From Trissonchulus latispiculum (Eukaryota; Nematoda; Enoplea; Enoplida; Ironidae), in NCBI GenBank assembly GCA_030248195.1, contig JASAND010013439.1:26862-90861 (forward strand): a stretch of DNA of 64,000 bases. The letters run 5' to 3'. Below are positions 48,856 through 59,902 of this stretch, piece after piece. A program made the translations under genes and the position numbers. Numbering within the stretch: position 1 is the first letter of the stretch; each line of letters begins with the position of its first letter. The notes beneath the pieces are model-generated. The model saw nothing but the letters and a program-made list of their open reading frames with translations. It ran no database searches and was not told where the DNA came from.

Positions 48856-49870
48856 TTTCAATTGAATCGAATTTTATATGAGTGTTGCCCAACGCAATTA
48901 ACAATATTTTTATGAAGTTATTTCATAAGTACCCCTGCTTCTATCAAATAATAAAATCCTCAAAACTAAGATTAATTTATATTTGTCCTGAATTCTTCCG
49001 TTTTAGAAAGTTGAAAACTGCTGTTAAAAATTTAATTACAGCTGAACGGTGAAATCTTGCCCCCGGAAAAATTTCACCAGGAGGAAAATTTCCTGGGGAA
49101 AAATTTCACCGTGACATCGGCTAAACTACGACTCCTACGTGAGGTATCCTATTTGGCCAGATGAACATACGAATAAGGCAACGAGCAAAATAGGAATGGC
49201 AAATAAATGAGGAAGCCAAAAAGATAATATGTGTAAACTGAAAGCATCCTAGAATTGTGTGGCTGAGACGAGCACGTGGTCAGCATAGAGTTAGGTACTT
49301 TTTCACCTGTTATGACAAAATAATAAAAATATATACTGGTACCAGAATATATGTACCGATATCAATTCTGGTTCCTGAAAATTTATTATTTCGGCTGATG
49401 CCGGAACATATAAAAAGATTTGGTAACTCTTTTGGATACAGAGTGATTCCTCTATTCAGAAGCCCTATGTTTAGCACCGGCCAGCTTGATGCGAATTTTT
49501 ACTTTCAATGGAATATGCAAATTAGTTTCAAACTACATACTATTTAAGATAACGTCTGTCTTTTCGCAGTCTTCGACTGTCAGTAGTCTAGTGCACACGA
49601 TCAGCTCAAATGTGCACTTCCACACAGAGGGTGTGGCGTTGAGCCGAACTGCTCGTTGAACACCTCAACGATAGTGGTTAGCTGAGGCTGAGAGAAGCAC
49701 AAGAGAGAAATGTGAAAAGATTTGGAATAACAATAACAAATAATAACTCAACTGCCACGTCTAATGTTTCAGTTTTAAGGAAAACATCAACGCTGAAAAT
49801 ACACTCTTCTCTTCAATGCTTGAGCAAAGAACGAGAATCAATCGCTTTTCGCGTAACAGGAGGAAATAAG
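48044..49870. other. AT-rich stretch with no supported gene
   Basis: A TA array lies at 48802-48851. AATTTCACC/GGTGAAATTT inverted words lie near 49050-49110. Segment 48590-48780 and the region near 49000-49040 share CTGAACGG/TTAAAAATTT words in inverse orientation across the TA array, suggesting another small palindromic element. Confidence 0.4.
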
Positions 49871-50545
49871 CAGGGTTGTTCCCGGGCCGTGTTGTGGGCT
49901 CCGGGCCCAGGGTTGGGCCGGTCCGGTCAAGCCAGGGCCCTGTAAAAATGTTGGGCCCGGCCCCGGTGAAATTTTTAGGCACGGCCCGCTACAAGGCCCG
50001 GGCCCGGTCACCGGCCCACCGGGCCCTTGTGCAAAACAGGTTAAACAAGCAAAACAATAAGAAGCCTCCTTGGAGTATTAATTCATCACAAAAGTGACAA
50101 TTTAAAGTTCCGCACATGCTTCCATGATTCTCCCACGATTTTTCTCTACTTAAGTTATCTAGTCGCCACACCCACTATCGAACGATAGACTTCTCGGTGC
50201 ACTTTAAAGTTTGCTACAATGGTTCAATTTATCTTAGCAAACGTTGAAATCATTTCATTATCATAAGGGCTCCTTGAACTGAGACAAGCTATCAATTTAT
50301 GAATTAGTCGTGGACTGTTAGTAAATAAATGAAAAGTAGATATCCTCCTCCCAAAGATCGAAAATGGTTTCAATTACGTTTTAGACCTTGTAGCGGGCTG
50401 CCAGGCCCGGGCCGGGCCCGGGCCGTGTAGCGGGCTCAGGGCCCAGGACCGGCCCCGGCCGGGCCAGGCACGACCCGGAGCCCGGCCCGGTGGTCCTCGC
50501 ATTGCCCGGGCCCTGCCCGGAGAAATTCTTATCGGAACAACCCTA
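49871..50545. mobile_element. hAT-like element, near-exact TSD GAAATAAS
   Basis: Termini CAGGGTTGTTCC and GGAACAACCCTA flanked by GAAATAAG and GAAATAAC. GGGCCCGG words are iterated at both ends. No transposase. Confidence 0.78.
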
Positions 50546-50649
50546 GAAATAACATGAAAAAGAAATTGTGATAAGATCGTTTCTTTTCGTGAAGCGACCG
50601 AGGCATGACATTCTACAGTTAGACTTGCACAGGTCTTGGAAAAAATAAT

Positions 50650-50669
50650 GCCCCTTTTGGGGCCTGCTT
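50650..50669. repeat. GCCCCTTTTGGGGCCTGCTT palindromic end, one of an inverted pair
   Basis: The same 20 bases occur in inverse orientation at 61758-61777, each with an AGACCTG-like word on the far side. They are likely ends of two copies of a dispersed element. Confidence 0.55.
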
Positions 50670-51316
50670 GTTTACTTTGTTTCTTTTATTTAATCATAAA
50701 GATTCTTCTGTTGCAAGCGCTCTCCCGCGTGAAGCTTTCGTCTAGAAAATAAACATGATTTGCCCGAGCTGTCTGATTCTTTGAATCTGGAGTCTTCCTT
50801 TATCACTTATCAGCAATTGCATAACCCTGCACAATAAACAACCAACGTAATGTTGCTTTTATGTTTAATCACTATAGAATGAAGACTGAATTATTGAAGC
50901 TGCACCTTAATCAAATAGAGATGCAATTAGGAAAAATAGGGTTGAACAGTATTGCAGTTTGTAGGTATTTGTGGCATCCATAGACGAGAATATCTTAGGA
51001 AATATCTGTCCGCCCCCCTTTGCCCAATTTGACAATTAAAGCTAACAATTGATATCAGTAGCTGCGCAGTTTACCTTGATCTGATAAAATTTAAAATGGT
51101 CTTTTCCTGTTCATGTTCCTGTTCCTGTGTGATTTGAAAAACAAATATTTTTAAGTAGTCACTGCGTTAACACATTTGTATACAATATCCTTCCGGAATG
51201 TGTATGTATGTATGGTGGAGTTAGGGTGCCACAAGAATGTTTCAATGTCGCTGCTGATTATTGGAATGTGTCCGCAAAATTGCAGTCAATATCCGACTGA
51301 GTATTTTCATTAGATT

Positions 51317-51491
51317 ACCCCAAAAGCCATCCCAGGATATTTGTTGTTTTGGCAGAGCCTCTCAAATCGCACAGAACATTGCATTAGTCCAAGTATCGGA
51401 CCTGGAATGTACTGTGGCGAATTTGAGCGCCGAGTTTTGTGGTCAGACAAAAGTCCAACTTCGCAAAACTTTTGCCTGTAAACTGGAGTAG
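51317..51491 (+). CDS. Possible terminal exon of a cysteine-containing protein
   Basis: After an acceptor-like TTTTCATTAG at 51316 the frame is open to TAG at 51489. It encodes DICCFGRASQIAQNI, then DLECTVANLSAEFCGQ, then KTFACKLE. The cysteine spacing in a helical-looking context recalls the first exons of the gene at 42361, but no partner exon was identified. It lies 1.2 kb upstream of the signal-peptide exon at 52648 and could be the end of another cluster member or chance. Confidence 0.22.
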
Positions 51492-51496
51492 GTAAT

Positions 51497-51498
<2 letters not shown>

Positions 51499-51540
<42 letters not shown>
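51499..51540. repeat. (CT)n microsatellite
   Basis: Pure CT array of 42 bases just after an open frame with several cysteines (51290-51491) that may or may not be an exon. Confidence 0.95.
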
Positions 51541-51542
<2 letters not shown>

Positions 51543-52544
51543 TGTGTGTGGTCAGATTCTAAAGGCGACGACACAATACCAATACCGCGTACCTATCACC
51601 TTATTATTAAATTCTACGTAAGATTTTGCAGCACACCGCTTTAGGTAGGCTTCCTTCCTTTCATAGATCTATATTCACAGACAGCTACCAGTTAAACTAC
51701 TGCTCCTGCTAGCTGTTTATGTAAACAATGAAAATAAATTACTCACAATGACAAGATCAAAGTGGTAGAAACTGCAGAGGTTGCCCGATCAATTATGCGT
51801 TTTTCGACAGCCATGTCATGATGTAAATGGAACGCTGAGAATTCAGGCGCCCCTACATCCTTAAACTGTGTCCTGGAAATTTCGGAATAAAGCGGAATTT
51901 TCATTTATGAAAGGACATAAAATTTCGTGGAAGTGAATTGCCAGCAATTATGCTCCAAGTAAACACTGTGCGAAAAAGTAGGCGTATAAATCGAAAGTTG
52001 CAAAATGAGAAGGAATCGAGACTTTTACTTTTTTTGCTACCTTTGTATAATGCTTGAATTTTCGTTAAATTGCTGTGTAAAATTTTGTTTCAGAGGACAT
52101 TAATTTGTGTATCTTGTTATTTCTTAGTCAGTTGAGGAAAATGTAGACGCCTCATGCCAAGTTTGCCGCCTTACTGCAGAATTTATACCTCTTTGAGGCT
52201 ATAAAATGTCAACAATTATGTAATTTAGAAGCACTTTCGGCTTCGCCAAATCTTGCTTCCTCTGCTGTTTGTTTATCATATAAACATGTGTTTTAACTTA
52301 GTTTATCGTAGTAATTTATAGTAAATGATATGACTGCCCACGCATACCAATCGTAGTCATGCCATTAGTTTACCTGTATTAGTGATGATTAGAACTGTAC
52401 TTTGTGGGCTACCCCTCTCGAAGGTCCCAAACCTAAAATTGAAAACCGGCTTAGCTGAATTGGTCGAGTTTCATGGATTTTGAGGGGATATTGGGGGTAA
52501 TCGAGACAACACCCAAATAGAAATCCCCCGTAAATATTGTCTGG

Positions 52545-52553
52545 AGTATATAC
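52545..52553 (+). promoter_or_regulatory. Candidate TATA box of the secreted protein gene
   Basis: GTATATACA lies about 100 bases before the ATG at 52648, a plausible distance for a short 5' leader. No other promoter element was recognised. Confidence 0.25.
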
Positions 52554-52647
52554 ATCACGGTAACAGTACGCAGTACTCGTCCCTAACGTCAGATTTGTTA
52601 AATTCTGTAGGTTTAATTTTACAGCCTATATTGATACTTACGCTACT

Positions 52648-55600
52648 ATGACCGGAGCAATGGTAATATACTCCCTGCTGTTGTTGCTAGTTGCCTCGCT
52701 TGTTGAAGGTAAGTACACTAGCTACTTGTGCAGACACAGTTAGAGTTAGTGATGTTTCAGTCACTGAAAATGAAACTGAAACTGAAACTGAAACTGAAAC
52801 ATTTTTAGGCAGCCGACTGAAACTGAAGCTGAAACTGAAACTGAAACTATATTGGGTAAAAGACTGAAACTCGGACTGAAACAAGTTTTTAAACTTAAAC
52901 CTTAAAACTTGACATTTTGAAGGTTTTGAGCTTCTAGCTAGTTAGTCCTGCTGCAGGAGAGACTGACTAAACACCAGATTTCGCTCTATGTCAACTCAGA
53001 AGGCTGGAAACGGTTCTTTTAAAGCGAACTGAAACTGAAACTGAAACTTCGACTGAAACTAAAACTGAAACTGAAATTATTTTACGTTTACGACTGAAAC
53101 TGAAACTGAAACTAAAATCAGCTGCTGAAACAACACTAGTCAGAACTACTTTTAAGGCAAGTTGATTTATAGTGGATCTGAGCATATTAAATGACTGAAA
53201 GAATGAAAGAACCCATTTCTAAGTAAGTATTACAGTAATGAACTCTACCTCGGCGACAGCATGTTTTCTTCAACGATTGCTGCGAAGATACATTATATTA
53301 CAACAAGAAATAAGTATCATCAAGAGTACATAATGTATAAAAGTATGACAAGCGCCACACTCTATGCAGTCAGAGCCAAAACTATGCTATGTTTGCTATC
53401 GGCTTACCCCCTCCCCAAATTGACCCCCTCTTACTCCGCCCCTATATTAGAGATGAGATCAGGGCCGAATTTTCAGGCCCGGCCCGGCCCGGCCCTGTTC
53501 AAATTTTAGGTCTGCCCGGCCCGGCCCGGCCCTGTGTCAAAAATTTCAGGCCCTGGCCCGGCCCGGCCCTGAGTGCCGTTTAGGTCTGCGCGGCCCGGCC
53601 CGGCCCTGAAAAGCCCTGATTTTAAAAATAATTCTTCGATGGCGTTTTGAGACGTGTACAATCATGTGTTCTGCCTTACTATCTTATTTTCGAGACCCAA
53701 AGTACATGTTTTCTCAGATCAATTATGCATAACGAATATTTCAGAATCCCACCCTACTAAGAAAATTAGTCAAGAGAATAATTAAATCGGAGGACTAAAT
53801 TACCCCGAGGTCGAATTACAGAAGTGGTTTAATGTTGTAGTGAGTTTAAAATAGTTACATAGTAGGTTGAATTTTTGTTACTCAAAAGCAAACAAACAAA
53901 CACAAACAGGCACTCATTATCATCTAAAATTTCGAAAAACCGTACGCAAACTCAAACAATATTTGGCACATGCAGTCTCATTTGGTGCAAAGAAAGCAAG
54001 AAATTTGAAGTCAGGAAGGCAAAGACAATTATTAGAATTGGAAAGTGTACATGTGCAATTGATTAATATGTAAAAAACGTCAGGGCTTAGCAGGGCCCGA
54101 CAGGGCCGGGCTTTTTCCGTTGGGAGCTGTGCGGCCCGGCCCGGCCCTTAGCAATTTTTTCTCAGGCCCGGCCCGGCCCGGCCCTGACTGGACATCAGGT
54201 CTGCGCGGCCCGGCCCGGCCCGTCGGGCCGGGCCGGGCTGGGCCGGGCCGGGCTTTCTCGGCCCTGATCTCATCTCTACCCTATATGGGTACGGGGTCCA
54301 AACGGGGGTACGCTCACTTGCTCTATGTTTATGTGCTTAAGCTCAAAAACACAAGCAGTGCGTAAGTGTAATTTGTATCTGCTTCGAACTTTAGAACACA
54401 AACATAGCGGGCGAATTTACTTTGTTCACTGGGGTCCAATTTGGGGAGGGGGTATGCTGTTAGCGAACAGAGCATAGCTTTTGCTCTGATAAGAGAGAGC
54501 TTTCTAGTTGTCACACTCTTATATTATGTACTCTTGGTATCATCTTTCAGAGTCCCTACTTTTTTGCTATATCAGTACTGAACTCTAAGAGCGCTTTCAT
54601 GAAAGAGTTAAAAGAAGGGAACTCAAGGTGCATTCATAGTTCCTGTCGCAAGCAGACCCGTGTAGATGCGCGTCGACGCGCGTACGTAAGCGGCAGCATG
54701 CGTTCGTGAGCATGAATTCGTTAAAACTGATTTTAATAGTGAAAACGGCAGGTTACAATCTGAGGCGCGTCTCTATGCGCATCTCTATGCGTTCGCGACT
54801 ATGAAGGCACCTTGAGGCATCGACGCTCGTCTCTGTGCGTTTGCGACCTATAAATACTAGTCTCTATTCTTTCTTGAAAAGTTCTTAAGATACCGTGAGA
54901 CGATGTACTGTTGTTTTAATGTCTGCAGGTATATATCAGTGCCACAACAGAAGATGTGTGAACTGCAGCAGCGGTGGCTGTGGGACGGACACGAAGACGT
55001 ATCCAACGGAGGACGCCTGTCAGAGGGACTGCGGAATGGGAAGACCTCCAGGGCCACAGCGTAAACGCTCCTCCTTCCTTCATTAATAAGTTTATGCCAA
55101 ATGGGTTCCAGCATTTGGTTGCAAACTGATGTTGTGAAAATCAAATAGGCAAGCAATGTTTGATATGCACAAGTCTGTACAAAAACGTCACGTGCAGACA
55201 CTTTATGGTTCACTAGCTAAACTCCTGTTGTATCTATGTATGTATTTATACACTAGATGTTATCTTTTCGTGAACGGGATGCATGTTTAGCCTCAAGGAA
55301 ATTCTTTTGCGGATCACAAGGTCGTGGCTGCTCGATGTGCTCCCATTACGACGATTTCGGCAATCACGAATACGACCCCACCGAATGTGCGTCTAGCGAA
55401 GTACTTTTTGATAACATCGACGAATGCAACAGACTGTCTGAATGCCAAGGTAGTTCTAGAAGAATATTCAAAGTTATAGTGGATTGCTCTAAGCTGCACT
55501 GTGCCATACTTTCCTATTTGCTTGATCACATTAATTTGATTAGAGCTCTCGACCACGGCTTGAAGTAGTCGCCTGCAAGCATACCGTGAAATGCGCGTTA

Positions 55601-56999
55601 ATATGTAGCTCACATTTGCCATATCGTTTTGCACAATGTTAGCATGTTTAGGTATGTTGCCAGCACATACCTAAGCTATAATAAGTTCTATTGAACACTG
55701 ACCAATGTTAATGTACGTTGGTATTAATCCAATTAATTACTAATTGTATGAACATTTAATCGACACGTTTAATTACACAGACACTAGACAGATATCGCAT
55801 AAGCTTCCTTTTCGGTGAATAGAAAGTTTAATTCCGTTACTGAAATCGTATCGAAATTGGCGAGTTCAATGAATCCGCGAAAAATTCATTTGATAAAAAA
55901 AGTGATGATTAAAATCGCATTTACAGGAAGTGGTCAAAGGGCAACCTATCAGTGCATGGGCTCGCGTTGTGTGAATTGTCGTCAAGGCAATTGTGGCACA
56001 GATACAAGAACATACAGTTCTGAGGCAGACTGTGCCAGAGAATGTGGTGGTCGCCCTCCCATAGGTCCCGGCAACCGTAAGACCAATTGATCTTGCTATA
56101 TCACAACTATTTAGATAATAAGCTTAAGTTGATTACTTGAAGTGACCATTTCTGTGAAAGGAATACATAAGGTCGTATCAGTATACATTCAATCGCTAGT
56201 TCTAAATTAAATACATACTTCCAGAATATTGTTGTTTCAAGGCTAGTTGCTTTAATTTAGTTAGATTTGAGTGTTCATAGAAGTTTTGTTGCTTTCATGG
56301 TTGACACAAGATCTTCTCCAGATTGTATATATAGCGCTAGAACTAAAGTCCTACATACTGTTTCAGGTTTGGGTCAAGAGGTCACAGGATGTCGAGATGA
56401 TTCCTCCTGCTACAATTCTCGCGAACCTTACAACTGGTACCAACTCCACAGGGCTAGAAAAGTCACCTACGGTTTGTCTATTCGTAACAAATAGCAGAAA
56501 CGTTAGCTCGGGTAGTTAGTTAGTTATGCTGCGTTGTCACAAACATTAAACTAAACACGTGGCTGAAAATGTCGCAGAAGCTAAAATAAATTCGAATTTT
56601 TGTTTTGAGTAGGATCCAATTTTCGTGAACCGGCCATACTGACTATACCTGAACCCTTCTTCATTAATCTATTAGTGTATAAGTTATAGTATGTAGTTTG
56701 GTTTATTTTCTGATCAGTGGTCTAATTCTCAAACCTGTTTCAAAAAGTATTCAACATTACTACCTTGCGTTACTAACAGATCTATAAATTCATGGGAAGA
56801 AATTGCAAAGCAATTTTAGACGTCTAATCGGGCATATCATGGCATCGTTTCAGGAAACGAAGGCTGTCGATGCAACGGCAGAACGGGCAGATGCGAGATC
56901 AGAGCGAAGGTTGAGGGCGTGGATCGAACCACGGCCTGCATCTACTGCGGAGACATGTGCACCCAAACGGTTGCCTTCTATAATCGCGTCTCTTCCTAA
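52648..56999 (+). CDS. Secreted multi-module cysteine-rich protein, 250 residues
   Basis: Six exons: 52648-52708, 54929-55060, 55291-55449, 55927-56076, 56367-56471 and 56854-56999. Every junction is phase 1. Exon 1 encodes a signal peptide (MTGAMVIYSLLLLLVASLVE). Exons 2 and 4 encode paralogous six-cysteine modules with spacing C-x4-C-x2-C-x4-C-x12-C-x3-C, containing CVNC and CGTDT(K/R)TY, then GRPP. Exon 3 is a third six-cysteine module (CSMC, DECNRLSEC). Exon 5 is a two-cysteine spacer and exon 6 a different six-cysteine module (CRCNGRTGRC, ACIYCGDMC). There are 26 cysteines in all and no membrane segment after the signal. CGTDTKTY resembles the CGSDGxTY core of Kazal inhibitors, but the next cysteine is two residues too far. 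An extracellular role is likely; inhibitor, adhesion or effector activity cannot be decided. Confidence 0.8.
52747..53138. mobile_element. GAAACT-iterated hAT-like element in intron 1
   Basis: Termini TAGTGATGTTTCAG and CTGAAACAACACTA. The flanking 8-mers GTTAGAGT and GTCAGAAC agree at five positions, the differences all being transitions, so the insertion is probably old. The body is built from (GAAACT)n in one orientation, giving a Ser/Phe/Val repeat frame on the minus strand. Confidence 0.62.
53321..54536. mobile_element. CAAGAGTAC-family element with nested hAT, TSD GTATCAT
   Basis: GTATCAT is exact on both sides (53314-53320 and 54537-54543). The termini CAAGAGTACATAAT and ATTATGTACTCTTG are intact. 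Without the nested 831-bp element it would be about 380 bp, the usual size of this family. It lies in intron 1 of the secreted protein gene. Confidence 0.88.
53448..54278. mobile_element. hAT-like element nested in the CAAGAGTAC element, TSD CCCTATAT
   Basis: CCCTATAT is exact on both sides (53440-53447 and 54279-54286). Termini TAGAGATGAGATCAGGGCC and its exact inverse. GGCCCGGCCCGGCCCTG is iterated near both ends. No transposase frame in the 831 bp. Confidence 0.92.
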
Positions 57000-57083
57000 C
57001 TCAATCACGAAATCAATAAGAAGCATGCTCATGACTCATTTTGATTCCTTACTTTTTGTATTAGTCATTTGTATTTGTCATAT

Positions 57084-57089
57084 AATAAA
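57084..57089 (+). terminator. Poly(A) signal of the secreted protein gene
   Basis: AATAAA 85 bases after the stop at 56997-56999, the typical distance for a short 3' UTR. Confidence 0.6.
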
Positions 57090-57187
57090 TGAAAACGTCA
57101 GCTAATAAGTTGATGAAAGTGTCAGTCGTTTACCAATGTAGATTATTGAGTCAATGTTTTGTGAGTATTCAACTACAGCCATATTCA

Positions 57188-57450
57188 AAACATCGGCCCG
57201 CCGGTAGTGTTGTCGCCCGGCCGGTTTTTTGACTCGGCCGGCCGGCCGAGCTTGTGAACCAAAGTCAAAAAAGGCCGGCCGGCCGGCGGGTCAAAAAAGG
57301 CCGGCCGGTACCAGTTTTGCCCTATTTTTCGTGGATTTTGCAAAATATTTAGCATTAATGGATGCATACAGTTACTCCTGGTTATGTATAACAAATAAAA
57401 TCAAGTAATGTCTTTTTTCTGAACACCGGCCGGCCGGTTGGTTCTGATCT
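57188..57450. repeat. GGCCGGCC-iterated GC-rich block
   Basis: CCGGCCGG and its overlaps are repeated about eight times, at both ends of the block. It resembles the ends of the GC-rich hAT-like elements elsewhere in the window, but clear termini or duplications were not found. Confidence 0.5.
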
Positions 57451-57465
57451 GTTCTGATCGGTTCT

Positions 57466-58440
57466 GTTCTGAAGACTACGATAAAACATTTGTGCCGATG
57501 GTCAAGTTTAAGTCAGTTAGAAGGGTTCTGGTCATTCCTGTGCAGTTGGGAAATGGATGTCACAACTGCCTCCCTCTATGGGTCGTTGGATGAAGACATC
57601 TATATTGATCAGCCGGATTGATTTGCTGAACCTGGCAAATCAAATCAAATCTGTAGCCTGTACAGATTGAAGCAAGCTCCGCGCTAGTTACCTACTAACA
57701 ATAATTGTCTTGCACGTGGATGATTTGATGATAATTACTGACAATTCGACAGAAAGGGAAAGTAGGAAGAAAGTTCTTCAAACCAGGTTCAAAATGAAAT
57801 ATATGGGTGAGGTGCATATTGCCTTGGAATGCAAATTCACTATAACAAAGAAAAGGGCTATCTCGGCTGTGTAGTGGAAGATGCTTCGGTGTTTCAGACT
57901 TTGGTTTGTCGGCTGTTATGTGCCTCAGTCGCAGCCAGACCTGATATAGCCGGACCAGTTGGGGTGATGTGCCAATGTAATTCTTGCCCGACGCAGTTAC
58001 ATTGAACTGCGTTGAAACGAATTCTACGATATCAAAGCAACTCTACGGTTGGGTATTTTCTTTGAAAGAACTGAGTCTAAACTGGGGCCTTAGTGGATGG
58101 CTTTACTGACGCTGATCTCAACGATCGCAGATCGACATCTGGATATTTATTCGGATTGGCTAACAGACCGGTCAGTTGGGCTACAAAGAAATAGCCCACC
58201 GTTGTTCCCAAAATCTCGACGAAATTCTCGAGAGAGGAATTCTCGTACGAAGCTCATAGACATTAAACATCATTGTATACGGGTAAAAGGTGGAGCCTGG
58301 AGAAATTGCACTGATATACTGCTAGTCCGAGATAACTTGGCGGACGTATTTACCAAGCCTATTCCGAAGACCATATTCCTGAGTATAAAGAAAACTAGGA
58401 CTTGCGCTTCGAGGGAGTATTGAGGAATAATAGCGATAAA
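57466..58440 (+). pseudogene. Ty1/copia polymerase remnant (RT and RNase H)
   Basis: Reading across frames gives, in order: YDKTFVPMVKFKSVR, MDVTTASLYGSLDEDIYIDQP, SLYRLKQAPR, HVDDLMIITDN (in place of YVDD), FKMKYMGEVHIALEC, then RNase H pieces DGFTDADLNDRRSTSGYLFG and finally NLADVFTKPIPK. These are the landmarks of copia reverse transcriptase, RNase H and the usual end of the polyprotein. Several frame changes and stops break it, and part of the connection between RT and RNase H is missing. LTRs were not identified. It lies downstream of the secreted protein gene in the same orientation and is dead. Confidence 0.85.
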
Positions 58441-58507
58441 TATAATATTAAGCTAGAAAGAAATTTTGATCCCTTTAGTGTTGTGTCGTGACTATTAAAA
58501 AGTGGTA

Positions 58508-59900
58508 CCGTATTCTCGCGCTTAAGAGAACATGTTCTCTTAAGTGAAATACGGGCAAAATCGAAAAATTTTCTGATTTCACTTAAGAGAACACGCTCAC
58601 TTAAGAGAACATGTTCCCTTAAGTGAATGTACAGTATCGCTAAAAAGCAATCATCGGCTTTATTTATTTTGTATAATTACTATGGTCATTTTTATGGTAC
58701 AAATGACTCCTGTTTCTTGGAAAGAACTAAAGATTCACCATTAATGGGTCAAATCTTTAAGAAATTTAAAGCTCAACAGCAGTTTCTCTATTTGTGGTTC
58801 TGTATTTTTCCGATTTCACTTAAAAGAACACGTTCACTTAAGAGAACATGTTCTCTTAAGGTGCTGGTATCCCTTTGTGCAGTGCTTTTGTGGGTATATT
58901 TTGAAACGCTATAACTTTCGCAATTTTGCGAGTTGGAAAGAGCTTTATACATCATTTTAAAGCTTATAATATGTAGATTCTCATAAAATTACGAAACTAG
59001 CAAAATTGGCAAAAAATAGCAAAAATTGACTGACATACTAACATCTTACAGGCAGAATACAGGCCAAAAATTTTTGAACATCGATTTCTCAAAACTGTGG
59101 AATCGGCCGAAACTTTTTCATGTGCTGTTCTCTAAAGGACATGTGGGCCGAGGGACATTTTTTTGGATTTGGCTCAGCAGGTCTTAACGGTCAAGAAAAT
59201 CCACTAAATGTGCGGTGACACGAAATTTCGCAATTTTGCATTGCGTTTTTTCGAAACTGGAGATGTTTTAGCTCAAACCAAGAAAAATGTCCCTCCGCAA
59301 TAGTGCGAATTCTCATCCTGCCAAAAATCACGCCAATCGATTGGGTAGTTTTTGAGAAATCGATGTTCAAAACAAAATAATCGCAGTTTTGCCAAAATCG
59401 TTTTTCTGCCAAATCTCTAGCTTAGAGCAACAAACTCCGGCTAATAGGCATTGATAAAATGTGCAATGAGACTGTGTATCGATCGAGTATAAGTAAACCG
59501 AAATTGTCCATATGATTTGGCAGTAATTTTGAAAAAACTGATTTTCTCGAAAACGGCCATTTTTGAACCCCAAAAATCGTTTTTTGCTTATACTGACTTA
59601 ACCACTAGAGATAGCTCAAAAGTTGTAAAAGCAAAAATGTTCATTTCTGTGCCCTCTATCCAGCCATACCAACCAATCCGGTGTCTCGACTATGTACTGA
59701 GAGAATAATGGCAAAAACCAAAAATTTCTTATCTTTGCACCTAAAAATGCGGGACTGGTCCCAGAATGTTAAAGAGCACCGAAATAGTATATTTGGAAAG
59801 TTTCATCCACATTCATAAAGAAATAAAGCCTATAGGGTCAAATTTACACAAAGCGATACCAGCACCTTAAGTGGGTGTTCCCTTAAGCGCGAGAATACGG
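58508..59900. mobile_element. TA-target element with CCGTATTCTCGCGCTTAAG termini, split by a TTAA element
   Basis: TA/CCGTATTCTCGCGCTTAAG at 58506 is mirrored by CTTAAGCGCGAGAATACGG/TA ending at 59902. Inside, a palindrome centred on AGAACATGTTCT and bordered by CTTAAG recurs. Removing the inner element leaves about 385 bp, the usual MITE size. The interior has no gene. Confidence 0.82.
58860..59866. mobile_element. TTAA-target element nested in a MITE
   Basis: TTAA at 58856-58859 and 59867-59870; termini GGTGCTGGTATCC and GGATACCAGCACC are exact inverses. The interior matches the copy at 47105-48039. The insertion used a TTAA within a CTTAAG word of the host element. Confidence 0.85.
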
Positions 59901-59902
59901 TA

